Source of the DNA: JAFKFJ01 sp963786445
Lineage (GTDB): Bacteria > Pseudomonadota > Alphaproteobacteria > Acetobacterales > Acetobacteraceae
Assembly (NCBI GenBank): GCA_963786445.1
Contig: CAWAZU010000026.1
Span: 186,001-250,000 of the forward strand
Reading direction: 5' to 3'
DNA length: 64,000 nt
In this document: positions 63,425 through 64,000 of the stretch, piece by piece
How the letters are laid out: each line of letters starts with the position of its first letter
Numbering within the stretch: the first letter of the stretch is position 1
Made by a program: the position numbers and the translations under genes
The notes under the pieces: model-generated
Databases searched by the model: none
Told to the model about the DNA's origin: nothing
What the model saw: only the letters and a program-made list of their open reading frames with translations

Positions 63425-64000
63425 ATGGGAAACGCGGATTGGTGTGCCCCGCATGTGCCGGGGCTGGTGACCGGGCTTGTCGCCGAGGCTCGCCTTGCGG
63501 CGCGGCTGGGCGAGGCCGAGGCCGGCGGCGGGCTGCCGGCCGGCGCCGAGGCGGCGGCCGAACGCTGCGTGGCGCGGGGCGCCACGGCGCTCGTCAGTTT
63601 TGGTCTGTGCGGCGGGCTGGACCCGGCGCTGGAGGCGGGCGCGCTGCTGGTGCCGCGCGTGGTGACGGATGCCGGCGGCACATATCCGACCGATGCGGCG
63701 CTTGCCGCCGCCTTCGGCGGCTGGTCGTGCGCCACGCTGGCGGCGGCGGCGGCGCCGGTCGCGCGGCGCGAGGCCAAGGCCGGGCTGTTCGCGGCCAGCG
63801 GCGCCGCCGGCGTGGACCTGGAAAGCGGCGCCGTCGCGCGCGTGGCAGCGCGGCACGCGCTGCCGTTCGCCGTGCTGCGCGCGGTGTGCGACCCGGCATC
63901 CCTGGACCTGCCGCCGCTCGCGCTGGTGGCACTGGACGATCAGGGCGCGCTGCGCGCCCGACGCATAGCCGCGACGCTGCTCGCCTCGCCCGGTCAGATC
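63425..64000 (+). CDS. hpnG: Hopanoid-associated phosphorylase HpnG (incomplete at right edge)
   Basis: 192 codons are visible. Nucleoside-phosphorylase-like fold with VTGLVAEARLAARLGEAEAG at the start, GATALVSFGLCGGLDPALEA, GALLVPRVVTDAGGTYPTD and the active-site region SGAAGVDLESGAVARVAARH and FAVLRAVCDPA. HpnG converts adenosyl hopane to ribosyl hopane (phosphoribosyl form) on the way to extended hopanoids. ATG 63425 gives MGNADWCAPHV; the family usually starts a few residues before VTGL. It runs off the window. Confidence 0.85.
   Translation, partial: MGNADWCAPHVPGLVTGLVAEARLAARLGEAEAGGGLPAGAEAAAERCVARGATALVSFGLCGGLDPALEAGALLVPRVVTDAGGTYPTDAALAAAFGGWSCATLAAAAAPVARREAKAGLFAASGAAGVDLESGAVARVAARHALPFAVLRAVCDPASLDLPPLALVALDDQGALRARRIAATLLASPGQI

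Overview
This 64 kb window is very GC-rich (roughly 70%) chromosomal DNA from an alphaproteobacterium, most likely a member of the Acetobacteraceae/Rhodospirillales. The evidence is gene content: hopanoid-associated HpnL and HpnG, a ChvG/ChvI two-component system joined to a short HPr kinase, RapZ and a regulatory PTS, a DUF3035 lipoprotein next to lspA, the hrcA-rph-rdgB order, and many sugar-type ABC importers. The species cannot be named from the sequence alone.

Layout. (1) 1-6.7 kb: a leftward operon for a ribose/rhamnose-type ABC importer (ATPase, binding protein, two permeases), an M20 peptidase, a glutamine-amidotransferase-like protein and a LacI regulator, with a LacI-type palindrome just upstream of the first gene. 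(2) 6.7-12.1 kb: a small lipoprotein, an MFS transporter, a SnoaL-like protein, an XRE regulator, then a lower-GC patch of decayed genes with a BrnT/BrnA toxin-antitoxin pair and palindromic repeats. (3) 12.2-15.3 kb: an uncharacterised small protein, hrcA, rph and rdgB. (4) 15.3-21.5 kb: an aldo/keto reductase, an FMN-dependent hydroxy-acid dehydrogenase and a lactonase-type amidohydrolase, divergent from a second sugar ABC importer; together they look like an oxidative 6-deoxysugar or aldose pathway. (5) 21.5-23.3 kb: a CoA-binding domain fused to O-acetylhomoserine sulfhydrylase. (6) 23.4-34.5 kb: a glycan-modification cluster of methyltransferases, an acyltransferase, glycosyltransferases (one protein of 1135 aa carries three enzymatic modules) and an ABC exporter. 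(7) 34.5-47.2 kb: a Rieske/desaturase pair, trmJ-cysS, hpnL, the operon maoC-like/ribF/ileS/lspA/DUF3035, two SDR enzymes, and a second copy of the small protein from region 3. (8) 47.2-55 kb: the long leftward chvI-chvG-AI2E-hprK-rapZ-EIIA-ptsH-ptsI operon. (9) 55-64 kb: a HugZ-like protein, a VOC protein divergent from a CGNR regulator, a Kdo-hydroxylase-like enzyme, a YgjP-like metalloprotease, an FkbM methyltransferase, a flavoprotein, a peptide-type binding protein, an SDR and the start of hpnG.

An important caution: at least sixteen single-base frame breaks interrupt otherwise well-conserved genes. They include two in ileS, which a cell cannot do without, and others in hrcA, rdgB and chvG. 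About three quarters are one-base insertions, roughly half of those in short homopolymers. The simplest reading is residual sequencing or assembly error, so these genes are annotated here across the breaks as probably intact in the organism. The 9.8-12.1 kb patch is different: its fragments are truncated as well as shifted and look like true decay.
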